Of a stretch of 64,000 nucleotides of DNA, positions 34,169 through 45,804 are shown piece after piece. Under the pieces are notes generated by a model. The model was not told the DNA's origin. It saw only the letters and a program-made list of their open reading frames with translations, and ran no database searches. Made by a program: the position numbers and the translations under genes. Source of the stretch: Boesenbergia rotunda (Eukaryota > Streptophyta > Magnoliopsida > Zingiberales > Zingiberaceae). The stretch lies in contig JAGFNQ010007682.1 in the NCBI GenBank assembly GCA_024364735.1, positions 106,591-170,590 of the forward strand, in the 5' to 3' direction. Numbering within the stretch: position 1 is the stretch's first letter; the number at the start of each line of letters is the position of its first letter.

Positions 34169-36239
34169 ATGGATCTCAAAAGTTTCTCCCTTAGAAAGTA
34201 AAGTGAAATGTGCCAAAAAGGGTTAGAAGACTTGGGTAAGTCTTAATCCTAGATTTTGGCACATCAAAAGGTGAATTTGAGGGAGAAAAGGTGAAAATAG
34301 GGCTATAATTGACAAAATTAAGGTTTAATAGTGGAATACCATGTAACTCAATAATAAAAATGAGTTATGATCAAGGAGAAGAGAATGCATTGAAGAGAAG
34401 TGAGAATTAGAACTTCTTGGATGAGTTTATTTGATACACTTTGGAAGAAGTAGAGTGTTGTGCCAATCTTGGGATCCGGAGTACATTTATTTGGAAACGT
34501 ATTTTTCCCAAGTAGATGTTGGCTTCACAAATCTCCCCACAAAATTTCAGATTTTTTGGAGATTTATAGAATTTTTAGGGCATTTCTGAATTTCGGCCTG
34601 AAAACCTGAAAATCAGGTACCAGTCGACTGGGAAGTGACCAGTCGACTGGTGGCAGGCGACTAGCAGTAGACTGGAAGGTCGACCAGGATCTCTGTACGT
34701 AGAAAAATTGAAGGGCAGTCGACTGGGAATACCCCAGTCGACTGGAGACAGTCGACTGGAACCATCCCAGTCGACTGATCTCAGGCCCCGAAACTCTCTG
34801 TTTAGCAGGCAGTCAACTGCCCATTTTGGGCAGTCAACTGATCAATGAGAGTAAGCATGAAAAAGGGCATTTTTGACCATAAAAATTTCAGGATTGATCA
34901 TTGGATATGATTTAGGATTAGAATTCTCGGCTATAATTTTATAATCCTTAGAAGAAGTGTTATCTCATGACTTTATATGGATTGAAAACCAAGGAAATTG
35001 ATAAGTCTCCCTAGGAATCTAAGATTTAAAGGTCAAAAAGGGAGTTTGAGGACAATTCCATGTGTCAAATTAAGATGGGTAGATGTGACAAACACATGGA
35101 ATTAGAAAGGAAGTTGGAAATTGATACTAAATGAAAAATCCTTAAGAAGTTTAGAATTGTACCAAAAGTCAAGCACACTTGATATTTCCATGATATCATA
35201 TTTTTAAGGATAAGGGTATATCCTAGCAAGTGTGCTTGCAAACCTTAGAGTTTTTAGAGTGGTTTGAGAGAGTGGTTTGAGTTCGTTTTGGCACTAAGGG
35301 AAAGGGTGCTTGGGAGCAAGCCTTAATAGTGTTCAAAAGGGGAAGAACTCGGATGTTGAGTTGGGGATAACTCAACATGGTGTTAGGAGGTTAAGTTGGG
35401 TAGAACTTAACCCTTTGAAAATGAAAATTAGGAGAAGGCATGGGTTAAGGGGGAGGTTGTCTCCTATTTGCCTTAATTTTCATAAGAAAATTTTTGGGTT
35501 TTGTACCAAACTTGGGAATGGGGACAGATACATGGTGAAATGTATTTTTCCTAAGTAGGTATGGGTACCACAATGTTCTCCACGAAATTTGGGAATTTTT
35601 GGAGATTTGTGGAATTTCTGGCGCGTTTCTGAAGTTCGGCCAGAAAACTGATTATCAGAGTATCAGTCGACTGCCCTGGGGGCAGTCGACTGGTAAGAGG
35701 CTGATTTGGGTATCAGCAGCTGGTTTGGATTCAAATGATAAGGAACAAGTGTATGGGGGTTTAGTACACTATGTTTAGAATCATTGGGGATGTTAAGAAC
35801 CAATAATTGGGTAGTTATTGGGTTCTTTTTGATGTATGGCAAAGGGGGAGAACTATTGGGTTTAAGTGGGAAACCAATATACCTTTGCTAAAGACCCTAG
35901 TTTTAGGGGGAGTTGAGTTTGAGGGGGAGCGTGGTTGCTCCCTTCTCGGCGTAAGGGGAACCTTGGAGAGGTTCTTAAAAAGCCTTTGTAAGTCCAGTGT
36001 AAGGGGGAGCTTGGGAGAAGCTTTAAAAAGCCCGGATTGGTAGAAAATCCTAACTTGAAGGGTTAGGTGGGAAAATCCTAGCCTGGAGGGCTAGGTGTTA
36101 GAAAATCCTAACTTGGAAGATTAGGTGTGGGATGCCTTGGGATAGGATCCATTTATGCATGGCATATGCATTCATTTAGCATGGTTTTTGCTATTGACTA
36201 CTATCTTGCTTCCCTAACTTAAACGGATTGCCAAACATC
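34169..36239 (+). other. Non-coding 3' region of D with palindromes and multiple PPT-like tracts
   Basis: No coding sequence. CAGTCGACTG palindromes cluster at 34619-34770 and 35664-35692, with variants CAGTCAACTG near 34808-34835. Purine runs of the GGGGGAG type occur near 35450, 35840, 35908-35928 and 36004. A few units of the TCCTAGCCTGGAGGGCTAGG repeat known from the LTR of G lie near 36045-36125. Confidence 0.75.
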
Positions 36240-36253
36240 AAAAAGGGGGAGAT
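36240..36253 (+). promoter_or_regulatory. Polypurine tract of D
   Basis: AAAAAGGGGGAGAT directly before the 3' LTR. Confidence 0.9.
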
Positions 36254-37357
36254 TGTTGGAGCAATCGGCCCTAAGATGGTCCGGTGTGACCATGGGTTTT
36301 GATGTTTGTGCAAAGGGTTTAAGTTAGGCTTACCCTTGTATTTGATATGCGTATATGGAGTGTGCAGGTTGTACAGGTTACGTATATGGACCTGACTGGA
36401 CGGCCTCAGTACGGTGAAGGATGGCATGGAGACAAGCTAGGAGGCTTGTGTGCGCATCTGATGGACCTTGGAGTGCAGGGACGATGAGCTGATGGGCGCG
36501 GACTTCGAGGCGTACGTGAAGGGTGGCATGGATGCAAGCTGGAGGCTTGCGTGCGCATCCGAGGGACGAGGGCCGAAGATGAAGAGGGCGCGAAGGCAAC
36601 AGTCGAGGCTGCGGAGGAGGAGTCAGTCGAGTCGTGAGGGTTCGAGTGCTGTGTGAATGTACTCGGGAAGTCCTAGGGGTCGAGTACGGAAAGAAATGTA
36701 CTCGGAAAGGGTAACCTAGGCTTGTGGGTGAAGAGCAGTCGACTGCCAGGATGGGCAGTCGACTGCTGACCAAACAGAGAATCGGGTCGACCCAGGGAGG
36801 GTCGACCAGTCGACTGCCAGTCGACTGGAGGTGGTTCCAGTCGACTGGACCCAGTCGACTGGTCCTGTACCAGTCGACTGGAAGTCGACCGTTGCGAAGG
36901 CGGCTGAGGCTATTTTGTAGCCGTTGGAGCCTACCAGTCGACTGGTAAGTGAGCAGTCGACTGGAGCGCGGGTTTCAGCCCCGAGTCCTATTTAAAGGAG
37001 CTCGCTTTGGGGCTAGGGTTCTTGACGAAACTTGCTTGGATAGGGCAAGTTAGTAGTCTTGTGTGCTCAGGTTGTGTCCAGAGATTGTGGAGAGGTTTCT
37101 CCACCCACAAGGAGCGACACGTGATAGCCGGAGGGAATCCGGGGAGCGATCCGCCGAAGGATCAAGGGATCGTCCACCTCACGGACTGTCGTGGAGTAGG
37201 AGCTTCATCTCCGAACCACGTAAATCTGGTTTGTTAGTATTGTGTAGTTGTTAGTTTAGTTTTTATTTGTATTTCCGCTGTGCAACTAACAACGTAGGTG
37301 AAAGAAAACGCCAAATTGCTATTCACCCCCCCTCTAGCTAGGGCAAAGATCCCAACA
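36254..37357 (+). repeat. 3' LTR of D
   Basis: Same length as the 5' LTR and three substitutions apart. TATA-like box TATTTAAA at 36989-36996. Confidence 0.95.
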
Positions 37358-37362
37358 CACTC

Positions 37363-38904
37363 TACCCATACTCCGTCAACCACTAACCCGGGAGTGGCCG
37401 TATGGGTAGGTCAGTATGACTGTCGACCTAGCTCACCCAAAAGGGGCCCCTGCTCGACAGTGATGCACAGTGCAGTATGATGCATAACAACGGTCAAATA
37501 GCATCCACTATCTAATCCACCTATATCGACATGATATGCGAGGATCGTGGAACATGCACCATATCCTAAATCCTACAGGTATAGGTATCACATATCAGTG
37601 GTGGCACATCCAGCATCGACAAAACAAATATAATAGTCATGTCACCATTCTATTACTCTATTGCTACACAAGCATATCAAATATATATATATATATATAT
37701 ATCTGTGACAATTCTAAAAGAAAAGTCAGAGATACCCGCCTCCAATGTAGGTGCTTGTGTGCGAAGAAAACCCCGTCCAAAATAATATCCGCAACGGAGT
37801 ACCAAAGTCACGGACCTGTATTAAGAAACAAACTATTTAGCTATCTTAACCAAAAAATTAATTAGCCAAAACTAATTAATCATCGTAGTAGAGTTAATCC
37901 TAATTACCCCGAGAATAAGACTTAGGCTCACCTTAGGTATTACCAAATCCTAATCACCACTCATAGCATAGGATCTTCACACCTACACTACTTGCCGAAT
38001 TCAACTAAAATGTCAACCTTCATACATTAATCGAAGATAGCAACAATTTCAATCCCAATCTACCTAAAGTATCAACAGAGGCTCTAACCACATCGATTTC
38101 CATTATAAATCCCCCCATCCTATCCAACAACCACTCGACGACCTCCACAAAGTCAGGAACAACAACAACAAAGCCAAGAACAAAGAGGTGAGAATCAAAA
38201 CCCAGTTTGAGCACCAAGTGACCATCCAGATTCCCTACATGGAATCTGCTCAAACAACCAACAACTACACGGCACAAACAAGATCCCCACATCTAAACAG
38301 CGACAACAGATCAGGATTAACATCCCAAGGGATCACGATCGAAAATCCCAAACTGAATATCCCAATAACCCTTACCTGACCTTTGCAGCAGTAGATTTTT
38401 CCTGATTCGAATCCTACACTCCGCCCCCCCTGGTTCACGATCGGCACCCCACTCTTGCCTCCACGGAAGAACACTTGATCAGCAAGATCAACCATCCCAG
38501 ATCAATACCAAATCTAAACGGAGAACCTTGAAAACAACACCGACCAATCTAACACAAGAACGGGGTAAGATCTTACTTATCCGACGCTTATGGCTGAGAT
38601 CAGGGTCGGAGCTTTGATCGCCGTCTGGAAGGAGACGAGGGCGTCCGATTGGCGGAGAACGAAGGAGAAGGTTCGCGATTCACTGCCCTAGGCTCGCGAA
38701 GAGAAGAAGGCGGCTGATTTGCCAAAGAATCGGGAACCTTTATGGGATTCGGCCGAAAAGTTTGGGAAAGAAATTAAAAGCAGCAAATATTAGGAAAGAG
38801 GAGGAAATTTGTGAATAGGCCCCCTATTTTCCTAAATTTCTCCAAGAACCCCTCAAATTTAGGAGTTTGACCTTTCCGCCCCTAATTCTTTTCGTATTTT
38901 AACA
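37363..38904 (-). repeat. 3' LTR of C, proximal part (right of D)
   Basis: Matches 45438-47074. It has a shorter (TA)n run (37681-37702) than the other LTR and lacks about 70 bp present there at about 46763-46834. It ends TTTTAACA beside the PPT complement (C-run at 38909-38915). Confidence 0.92.
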
Positions 38905-39013
38905 TTCTCCCCCCCTAATAAAAATTTGGTCCCCAAATTCCGTTATTACTAATGGCAAATGCTAACCACTGTATGTAAGAAATACGAATACTGCAATATA
39001 TAACAGTAGTACC

Positions 39014-42000
39014 TCAATCAAACAAATGGGGGTATCGAGCTCGGATAGTGTCCTCGAGCTCCCAAGTCGCCTCTGCATCCGTGTGGTGTTGCCATCCAAC
39101 TCTGACCAGCCGGATCGTCTTGTTCCGTAGCTGACGCTCCCGGAACCCCAAGATCCGTACAGGTATCTCCTCATAAGTACCGTCAGGCTGGAGCGGAACA
39201 GGTACCTCGGATAAGATGTGTGTGGCGTCTGGCACATATCTTCTAAGCATAGAAACATGAAACACGTCGTGGATGCCGGCCAAGGACGGTGGAAGTGCTA
39301 GGCGATAAGCTACAGCTCCAATCCTCTCCAGAATCTGGAACGGACCAATATACCGTGGAGCTAGCATACCTCTGAGGCCAAAACGCTTCACCCCCTTCGT
39401 GGGTGAAACTCGAAGAAAGACATGGTCACCCACAGCAAACTCTAAAGGTCTACGTCTTCGGTCAGCATAACTCTTCTGGCGATCCTGTGCTGCTGATAAT
39501 CTCTGTCTGATAGTCCGTACTAACTCTGCCTCGTGCTGAACTCTCTGGGGTCCCAGCAGCTGAGTCTCTCCGACCTCATCCCAAAGGGTGGGTGTCCTGC
39601 ACGCCCTACCATACAGCGCCTCAAACGGTGCCATCTGTATCGCCGAATGAAAGCTGTTGTTGTAGGCGAACTCCACCAAGTGCAAATGGTCCTCCCAACT
39701 GCCCCCAAAGTCCATCACACACGAGCGCAATAAGTCCTCCAAGGTCTGGATAGTACGCTCTGACTGTCCATCTGTCTGGGGATGAAAAGCTGTGCTGAGA
39801 CGGAGCTCGGTGCCCATAGCCCTCTGCAAACTCTGCCAGAACCGCGATGTAAAGCGCGGATCCCTATCTGAGATAATGCTCAAAGGAACTCCGTGCAGTC
39901 TAACTATCTCCCGACAATACAACTCTGCCAATCTATCAAGAGAATCTGTCCTCCGGATAGCTAAGAAGTGAGCAGATTTGGTTAGTCGGTCCACAACTAC
40001 CCAAACCGCATCATGGCCTCTCTTAGTCCTCGGCAAACCCACGACGAAATCCATGGTGATATGTTCCCACTTCCACTCAGGAATGGGGATCTTCTGGAGG
40101 AGTCCAGCAGGTCTCTGGTGCTCTGCCTTAACTTGCTGACAGACGAGACATCTAGCAACAAAGTCCGCGACATCCCTCTTCATGCCGTTCCACCAATAGG
40201 ACCGTCTCAAATCCCGATACATCCGAGTGCTACCCGGATGAATAGCAAAACGTGATCGGTGAGACTCCTGCAGTAACTCCTCTAAGATAGGGTGCGCCGC
40301 TGGTACACACAACCTCCCTCGGAAGTACAGAACATCCTCCTCGTCACGTGTGAAATCCGACTGCTCTCCTGATATCGCCTGGCTACCCAGAGACTGAATG
40401 TGCTGGTCACTGACTTGAGCCTCTTTGATCTTCGACCGAATCTCTGACTGAGCCATCAAAGTCACTAGCAACCCTCTCTGTGTCCGAGACTGCTCCTCTA
40501 ACCCCAGCTCAGAGAAGTTCTGAATCAAATCAGTGACCATCACTCTGTGACATGCCAAAATAGCTCTGGACTTCCGACTGAGGGCGTCGGCAACTACATT
40601 AGCTTTCCCAGGATGGTAGCTAATGGTGCAGTCATAATCCTTCAGAAACTCCATCCACCTCCTTTGGCGGAGATTCAGCTCTCGCTGAGTGAATATATAC
40701 TGTAGGCTCCGGTGGTCTGTGAAGATCTCGAAAGTGACCCCATAAAGATGATGCCTCCAGATCTTCAGCGCAAAAATAATAGCAGCCAACTCTAAATCGT
40801 GAACGGGGTAATTCCTCTCATGCTCCTTCATCTGTCGGGAAGCATAAGCAACCACTCGTCCATGCTGCATGAGTACTGTGCCCAGTCCTAAGAGAGATGC
40901 ATCAGTATACAGAGTGAAACCATCCTCTCCAGACGGAAGTACGAGAACGGGTGCAGATACAAGTCTCCACTTCAGCTCCTGAAAGCTGGTCTCACAAGCC
41001 TCAGTCCATACAAACTTCACACCCTTCCTGGTCAGGCGTGTAAGTGGTGATGCTATACTGGAGAAACCCTCGACAAAGCGTCGGTAATAGCCTGCTAGCC
41101 CCAAGAAACTGCGCACGTCATGGACTGACTTGGGCTGCTCCCAACTGGTGACAGCCTCGATCTTCTGGGGGTCCACTGAAATGCCTCCGCTGGATACTAT
41201 GTGTCCAAGAAAACCCACAGAAGATAGCCAGAATGCACACTTGTCGTACTTCGCATAGAGCTTCTCCTTTCGAAGAACCTCCAAAATGATACGAAGATGG
41301 CGAGCGTGCTCCTCCTCGGACCGAGAATATATCAGAATATCATCGATGAATACTATAACAAACTGGTCCAAGTACGGGAGGAATACCCTGTTCATGAGAT
41401 CCATGAACACGGTCGGGGCATTGGTGAGCCCAAATGGCATCACCAAGAACTCATAATGTCCATAACGGGTGCAAAATGTCGTCTTCTGAATGTCTGAATC
41501 TCTGACTCTCAGCTGATGATAACCAGATCGCAAGTCTATCTTGGAATACACAGATGTACCCCTCATCTGATCAAACAGATCATCAATACGCAGCAGCGGA
41601 TACTTGTTCCTGACTGTGACTGAGTTAAGCTGCCTATAATAAATGCAGAGTCGCATAGAACCGTCCTTTTTCTTCACGAAAAGGACCGGAGAACCCCACG
41701 GGGAAGCACTCGGTCGGATAAAGCCACGATCGAGTAACTCCTGGAGTTGGACCTTCAGCTCGTCCAACTCTCGTGGTGCCATCCGATATGGTGCCTTCGA
41801 TGCCGGCGCAGTCCCCGATATCAACTTAATGGCAAACTCGACCTCCCGCCGGGGAGGTAAGCCCCGCAACTCGTCTGGAAATACATCCGTAAAATCCTTG
41901 ACCACTGGAACGTCGGAGATCTGAGGAGTACTACCATCTGAAGTGTTGATTAATGATACCAGAAATCCCTGACAACCCTGTGTAATAAGTCTCTGCGCCT

Positions 42001-42661
42001 GAAGTGCGGAGATAACTGCTATGCCGTCATCCCGGATGCCAAGGAATTCCCACGAGGGTTGGTCTGGAGGTCGGAAGGTGACCACCCTCGAATGGCAATC
42101 AACGGTGGCATGAGAAGTCGTGAGCCAGTCCATGCCTAGAATAATGTCGAACTCTATCATGTCCAGCACAGATAGATCCACGGTAAGGGTGACCCTCCCA
42201 AAGTCCAAAGGACACCCTCTGACCTCCTGCGTTACCTCCAGAACTTCTCCTGAAGGTAAGGACACTGATAACCGTGGTACCCTAAGGGTTGGTAACCTGC
42301 AGATCTTGCTCAAGAATGCCCGTGATATAAAAGAATACGAACTACCAGTATCAATGAGTAATTCTGCAGTATGTGCATAAAGCAAAACGATACCTCGAAA
42401 GACGGATCTATCTGCTCGATGAGCCTCCTCTCGGGTAACAGCATAAACTCGGCCCGACTCTGGCGGTGGTGGCGGTGGGGGTAATGCCAATGCAGTAGGC
42501 ACAGAAGGTAGCTGAGGTACTGATGCTCCAGAAATCTGAGACTGCTGATAGACAGGTAGCTGATACCCCGTATAGATCTGCTGACGAGGCTCTGAAATCA
42601 ACGGCTGAACTGAAGACTGGGGTACCCCAGATGACGCTGCAGCCTCCTGACCCTGGCCCAA
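39014..42661 (-). CDS. pol: Pol polyprotein of Gypsy C: protease, RT, RNase H, integrase, chromodomain (1215 aa)
   Basis: In order: linker rich in Gln/Pro; aspartic protease (LLIDTGSSYSF, IILGMDWL); RT (DLRSGYHQLRV, catalytic FIDDILIYS); RNase H (LYTDASLLGLG, FTDHRSLQYIF); integrase with HPGSTRMYRD and CLVCQQVKA zinc ligands and core residues in MDFVVGLP, SIISDRDPRF and PQTDGQSERT; and a C-terminal chromodomain-like end (RLVRVGWQHHTDAEATWELE). The chromodomain places it in the chromoviruses, Tekay/Del-like. The usual LCIDYR motif in RT reads LCIYYR, so a conserved Asp is replaced by Tyr. The frame is open throughout and collinear with gag, separated from it by one in-frame TGA. Confidence 0.95.
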   Translation of the reverse strand: MGQGQEAAASSGVPQSSVQPLISEPRQQIYTGYQLPVYQQSQISGASVPQLPSVPTALALPPPPPPPESGRVYAVTREEAHRADRSVFRGIVLLYAHTAELLIDTGSSYSFISRAFLSKICRLPTLRVPRLSVSLPSGEVLEVTQEVRGCPLDFGRVTLTVDLSVLDMIEFDIILGMDWLTTSHATVDCHSRVVTFRPPDQPSWEFLGIRDDGIAVISALQAQRLITQGCQGFLVSLINTSDGSTPQISDVPVVKDFTDVFPDELRGLPPRREVEFAIKLISGTAPASKAPYRMAPRELDELKVQLQELLDRGFIRPSASPWGSPVLFVKKKDGSMRLCIYYRQLNSVTVRNKYPLLRIDDLFDQMRGTSVYSKIDLRSGYHQLRVRDSDIQKTTFCTRYGHYEFLVMPFGLTNAPTVFMDLMNRVFLPYLDQFVIVFIDDILIYSRSEEEHARHLRIILEVLRKEKLYAKYDKCAFWLSSVGFLGHIVSSGGISVDPQKIEAVTSWEQPKSVHDVRSFLGLAGYYRRFVEGFSSIASPLTRLTRKGVKFVWTEACETSFQELKWRLVSAPVLVLPSGEDGFTLYTDASLLGLGTVLMQHGRVVAYASRQMKEHERNYPVHDLELAAIIFALKIWRHHLYGVTFEIFTDHRSLQYIFTQRELNLRQRRWMEFLKDYDCTISYHPGKANVVADALSRKSRAILACHRVMVTDLIQNFSELGLEEQSRTQRGLLVTLMAQSEIRSKIKEAQVSDQHIQSLGSQAISGEQSDFTRDEEDVLYFRGRLCVPAAHPILEELLQESHRSRFAIHPGSTRMYRDLRRSYWWNGMKRDVADFVARCLVCQQVKAEHQRPAGLLQKIPIPEWKWEHITMDFVVGLPRTKRGHDAVWVVVDRLTKSAHFLAIRRTDSLDRLAELYCREIVRLHGVPLSIISDRDPRFTSRFWQSLQRAMGTELRLSTAFHPQTDGQSERTIQTLEDLLRSCVMDFGGSWEDHLHLVEFAYNNSFHSAIQMAPFEALYGRACRTPTLWDEVGETQLLGPQRVQHEAELVRTIRQRLSAAQDRQKSYADRRRRPLEFAVGDHVFLRVSPTKGVKRFGLRGMLAPRYIGPFQILERIGAVAYRLALPPSLAGIHDVFHVSMLRRYVPDATHILSEVPVPLQPDGTYEEIPVRILGFRERQLRNKTIRLVRVGWQHHTDAEATWELEDTIRARYPHLFD

Positions 42662-42703
42662 TAAGCAGTAGAGCTGGATCGGTGGAGGGGCAGTATGCTG
42701 CTG

Positions 42704-44173
42704 TCATGAAGGAGTCTGGGCCTTGCGACCTCCCCGCTGGGCCCCCGACTGGCCAGAAGATCCTCCTCCAGCTGAGCCTCCTGTACCCGCCTCCTGTGCC
42801 CTCTGAGGGCAGTGGTATCTCCGATGGCCAGGCTGCTTGCAATGAAAACAAACAGCTCGTCCAATAGTACAGCTGGACATGTCATGCTCCCTGGAACCAC
42901 ACCACGTGCACTGAGGAGACCCGTGGGACCTCTGTCGGTCCTGTCTAGAGGGCTGGGAAGACCCTGACGCTGAACCTCCCATTTTCTGAGCCCGAGGAGC
43001 GACCCCAGAAACATCCTGTGCTGACTGCTCCTGTCTACCTCGCTTCCGCGAGGGATGGGTCTGAGAAGTCTGCAAAGTCTTCTTGTCCTTCTTCCTCTCT
43101 GATGATAACCTCTGCTGCATCGCCTCCACCTGTAAGGCGCGGTCCAATGCCTGTCTGTAGGAAGTCAAATCCCAGGGGGACATCCGAGACTGGATGTAGG
43201 GGGCCAACCCTCTAAGAAAATGAGACATCCTCTCGAGATCACCAGGAAACATCTGAGGACAACTCTCGGCTAAGCGATGGAATTCTGCATCATACACAGC
43301 CACCGACTGCTCTCCCTGACGAATCTCTAGAAACTCCTGCCATCGAGTCAGTTGTTGTGCAGCTGGAAAGTACTGAGTGGTGAACGCCTGTCGAAATCTC
43401 TCCCAGGTGATCGGCTGAGTGCCCATAACCGATCGCTGCGTGATCCACCATGTCTCGGCTCGGTCGCGCATGTGATACGCTGCGAGCTCAACCCGATCCA
43501 AATCGGTACACTCTAGGTATGGGAATGTCCTCTCCAATGTCTCCAGCCAAGCGCGAGCCACGTTTGTATCGGGGGCTCCATGGAATAGAGTAAGACGGCC
43601 CTTAACCGCCTGTGCTAATGCCGGAATCCGAGCCACAGGTCGGCTCAGAACAGTAGTAGTAGGTGCTGACGGGGGTACTATAGAATCTCCGGATGGTACC
43701 GTCGGTCCCGGCGGCTGTATGTCTATCACCTGAGCAGTCTGAGGCTCCGACTGAACCAGAGCAGATGCTGGTGGAGCGGATGAGGGGACAGCCTGGGTCT
43801 GGAACATCTGAAACATCTGCTGCATCATCGGCTGCATCATCTACTGCATCATTTGCTGCAGCATCGATGATACATCATCCTGAGGTGCAGCTGCAGGCGC
43901 CACTGGGGCTGGTGCTGCAGTCGTAGCTACGGGAGGTACTACCGGTACTGCAGTCGAAAATGGCGACGGTGACCGCGGGGGCTGAGATCTCTGATCATCA
44001 GGAGTCTCGGAAGAGGACCGTCCTCGACCACGAGACCCTGTCCGTGTCCGTCTCACTGGACCCTCCTCTGTCCCCGTCGCCGTCGCTCGATGAGACACTC
44101 GTGTCCTCCTGTGCGAGGGTCGACCCGGCACACCCGGTCGACGGGGTGGAGTCAACTCTATGCGTCGTGGCAT
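42704..44173 (-). pseudogene. gag: gag of Gypsy C, interrupted by one in-frame TAG
   Basis: Starts at ATG 44173 (minus) with an Arg/Pro-rich N-terminus. TAG at 43843-43841 falls in a Met/Gln-rich stretch (LQQMMQ-stop-MMQPMMQQM) where CAG is expected. The remainder is open to 42704: retrotrans-gag domain (LFHGAPDTNVARAWLETLE; WERFRQAFTTQYFP) and two zinc knuckles, CTWCGSREHDMSSC and CFHCKQPGHRRYHC. It ends in TGA (42706-42704), in the same frame as pol. Both stops fit C-to-T change. A readthrough role for the second cannot be excluded. Confidence 0.85.
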
Positions 44174-44390
44174 ACCTGTAGAGATACGCCATTCATTAAC
44201 ACCTGCCTAAAATTTCTAGAATTAACAACAAAACCTGCAACCAGAAAGTAAGATCATCGCCTGGAGCTATCCCATCGCCGCCATGTCCCAATCGCGTCTA
44301 TCGAGAAAACGACTCCGACACAGAATCCGAAAAAAAACACCCACAAGACCACAAGGTATCTCGAGAACCTGGCTCTAATACCAAATAAAT
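44174..44390 (-). other. 5' leader and primer binding site of Gypsy C
   Basis: Holds TGGTATTAGAGC on the minus strand (44383-44372), one base off the canonical methionine-tRNA primer site. No coding sequence. Confidence 0.8.
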
Positions 44391-45753
44391 TGTCACGCCC
44401 TGAGACCCCAGGAGCCGCTGATCCAATAGAAAATCGGACAGCACCTCCCCTGTCCGGCGGACAACTTACACATACATACATCATCACAAATCACGCCCAC
44501 GCAGTTTAAATGGCCTCAGGCCTCAAATCAAGACAGAATATGAAATAAAACTGGGTAACCATACCTGACTGCGGACCGGTCCGACTTACGACAAAACACA
44601 AAGCATAAAGGTCTCACAAACGTACAACTATACTGCCGTATAGTACGACCAAATCCAACACAAAAGCAACAACGGAAGGAAAATAATAGAAAAGTACTAG
44701 CGACACACTAGACGATAAATCCCGAAGACATCTCGACAAGTACGCGACCTGGGACAAGCTGTCGGGCACACTCCAATCAATTATCCTGAAATAAAAACAA
44801 GGAGCTAGCGGTATGAGTCATAAAACTCAGCGAATATCTCATCATATATATATACATGATATCTCAAATAGCAACAGGGTAATAGACTACTGAAATAACA
44901 TGTGCATAGGCAGTAATAAGAACAACTGCAAGAACAAAATGAGAACTACCATACCAAAGTAGCAGCGTCGCCAAGACCAGACCTAAGGGTCTCCTGTAAG
45001 TGCATATCAATAATAATAATAATGCAGCATCAAGTAAAAACAAGTACAAGCAAGGGCACAGTAAACGAATACACGAAGTGCAATGACATGGTCACCCCTG
45101 CCGTCGGTCAGACATCGTCACCTATGTACGGGAGGAAGCTGAGCGGAGGCCACCCTCCGACGTAGGGCTGTGACTGCCGTCCATACTCTGCCATCACTAC
45201 TCCTGAGCATCGAGTAGACGGATGCTGCCGGTGTACACCCCTACTCCAGCCTATCCGCGGTCATCCATCAGCCTAGCATCTGTGAGACATCTCTGTCTGA
45301 TGTACCCCTACCCATATATAAATGGGGAGAGATCTCGCCTCTCATCTCCTGGTATCTGGACAACTCAAGGAGGACATCTGCCTGCTACACGCCTGATCAC
45401 TACCCATGAGTGCATGAGCGGAGCAGCACAGAGCACTCTACCCATACTCCGTCAACCACTAACCCGGGAGTGGCCGTATGGGTAGGTCAGTATGACTGTC
45501 GACCTAGCTCACCCAAAAGGGGCCCCTACTCGACAGTGATGCACAGTGCAGTATGATGCATAACAACGGTCAAATAGCATCCACTATCTAGTCCACCTAT
45601 ATCGACATGATATGCGAGGATCGTGGAACATGCACCATATCCTAAATCCTACAGGTATAGGTATCACATATCAGTGGTGGCACATCCAGCATCGACAAAA
45701 CAAATATAATAGTCATGCCACCATTCTATTACTCTATTGCTACACAAGCATAT

Positions 45754-45804
<51 letters not shown>

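Larger units (their letters stand above)
31317..37357 (+). mobile_element. Element D: young, complete gag-only Sirevirus-like LTR retrotransposon (6041 bp)
   Basis: Two 1104-bp LTRs (31317-32420 and 36254-37357) differ at three positions by eye (about 31612, 31743 and 31782). Perfect 5-bp duplications CACTC flank it (31312-31316 and 37358-37362). Primer site, PPT and an intact gag are present, but no pol. Same family as E. It lies in an LTR of Gypsy C, whose uninterrupted partner sequence is at 45430-45445. Low LTR divergence means a very recent insertion. Mobilisation would need pol proteins in trans. Confidence 0.95.

Noticed and set aside
39533..42867. Plus-strand ORFs opposite gag and pol of C
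   Set aside because: Antisense shadows of clearly conserved minus-strand domains.
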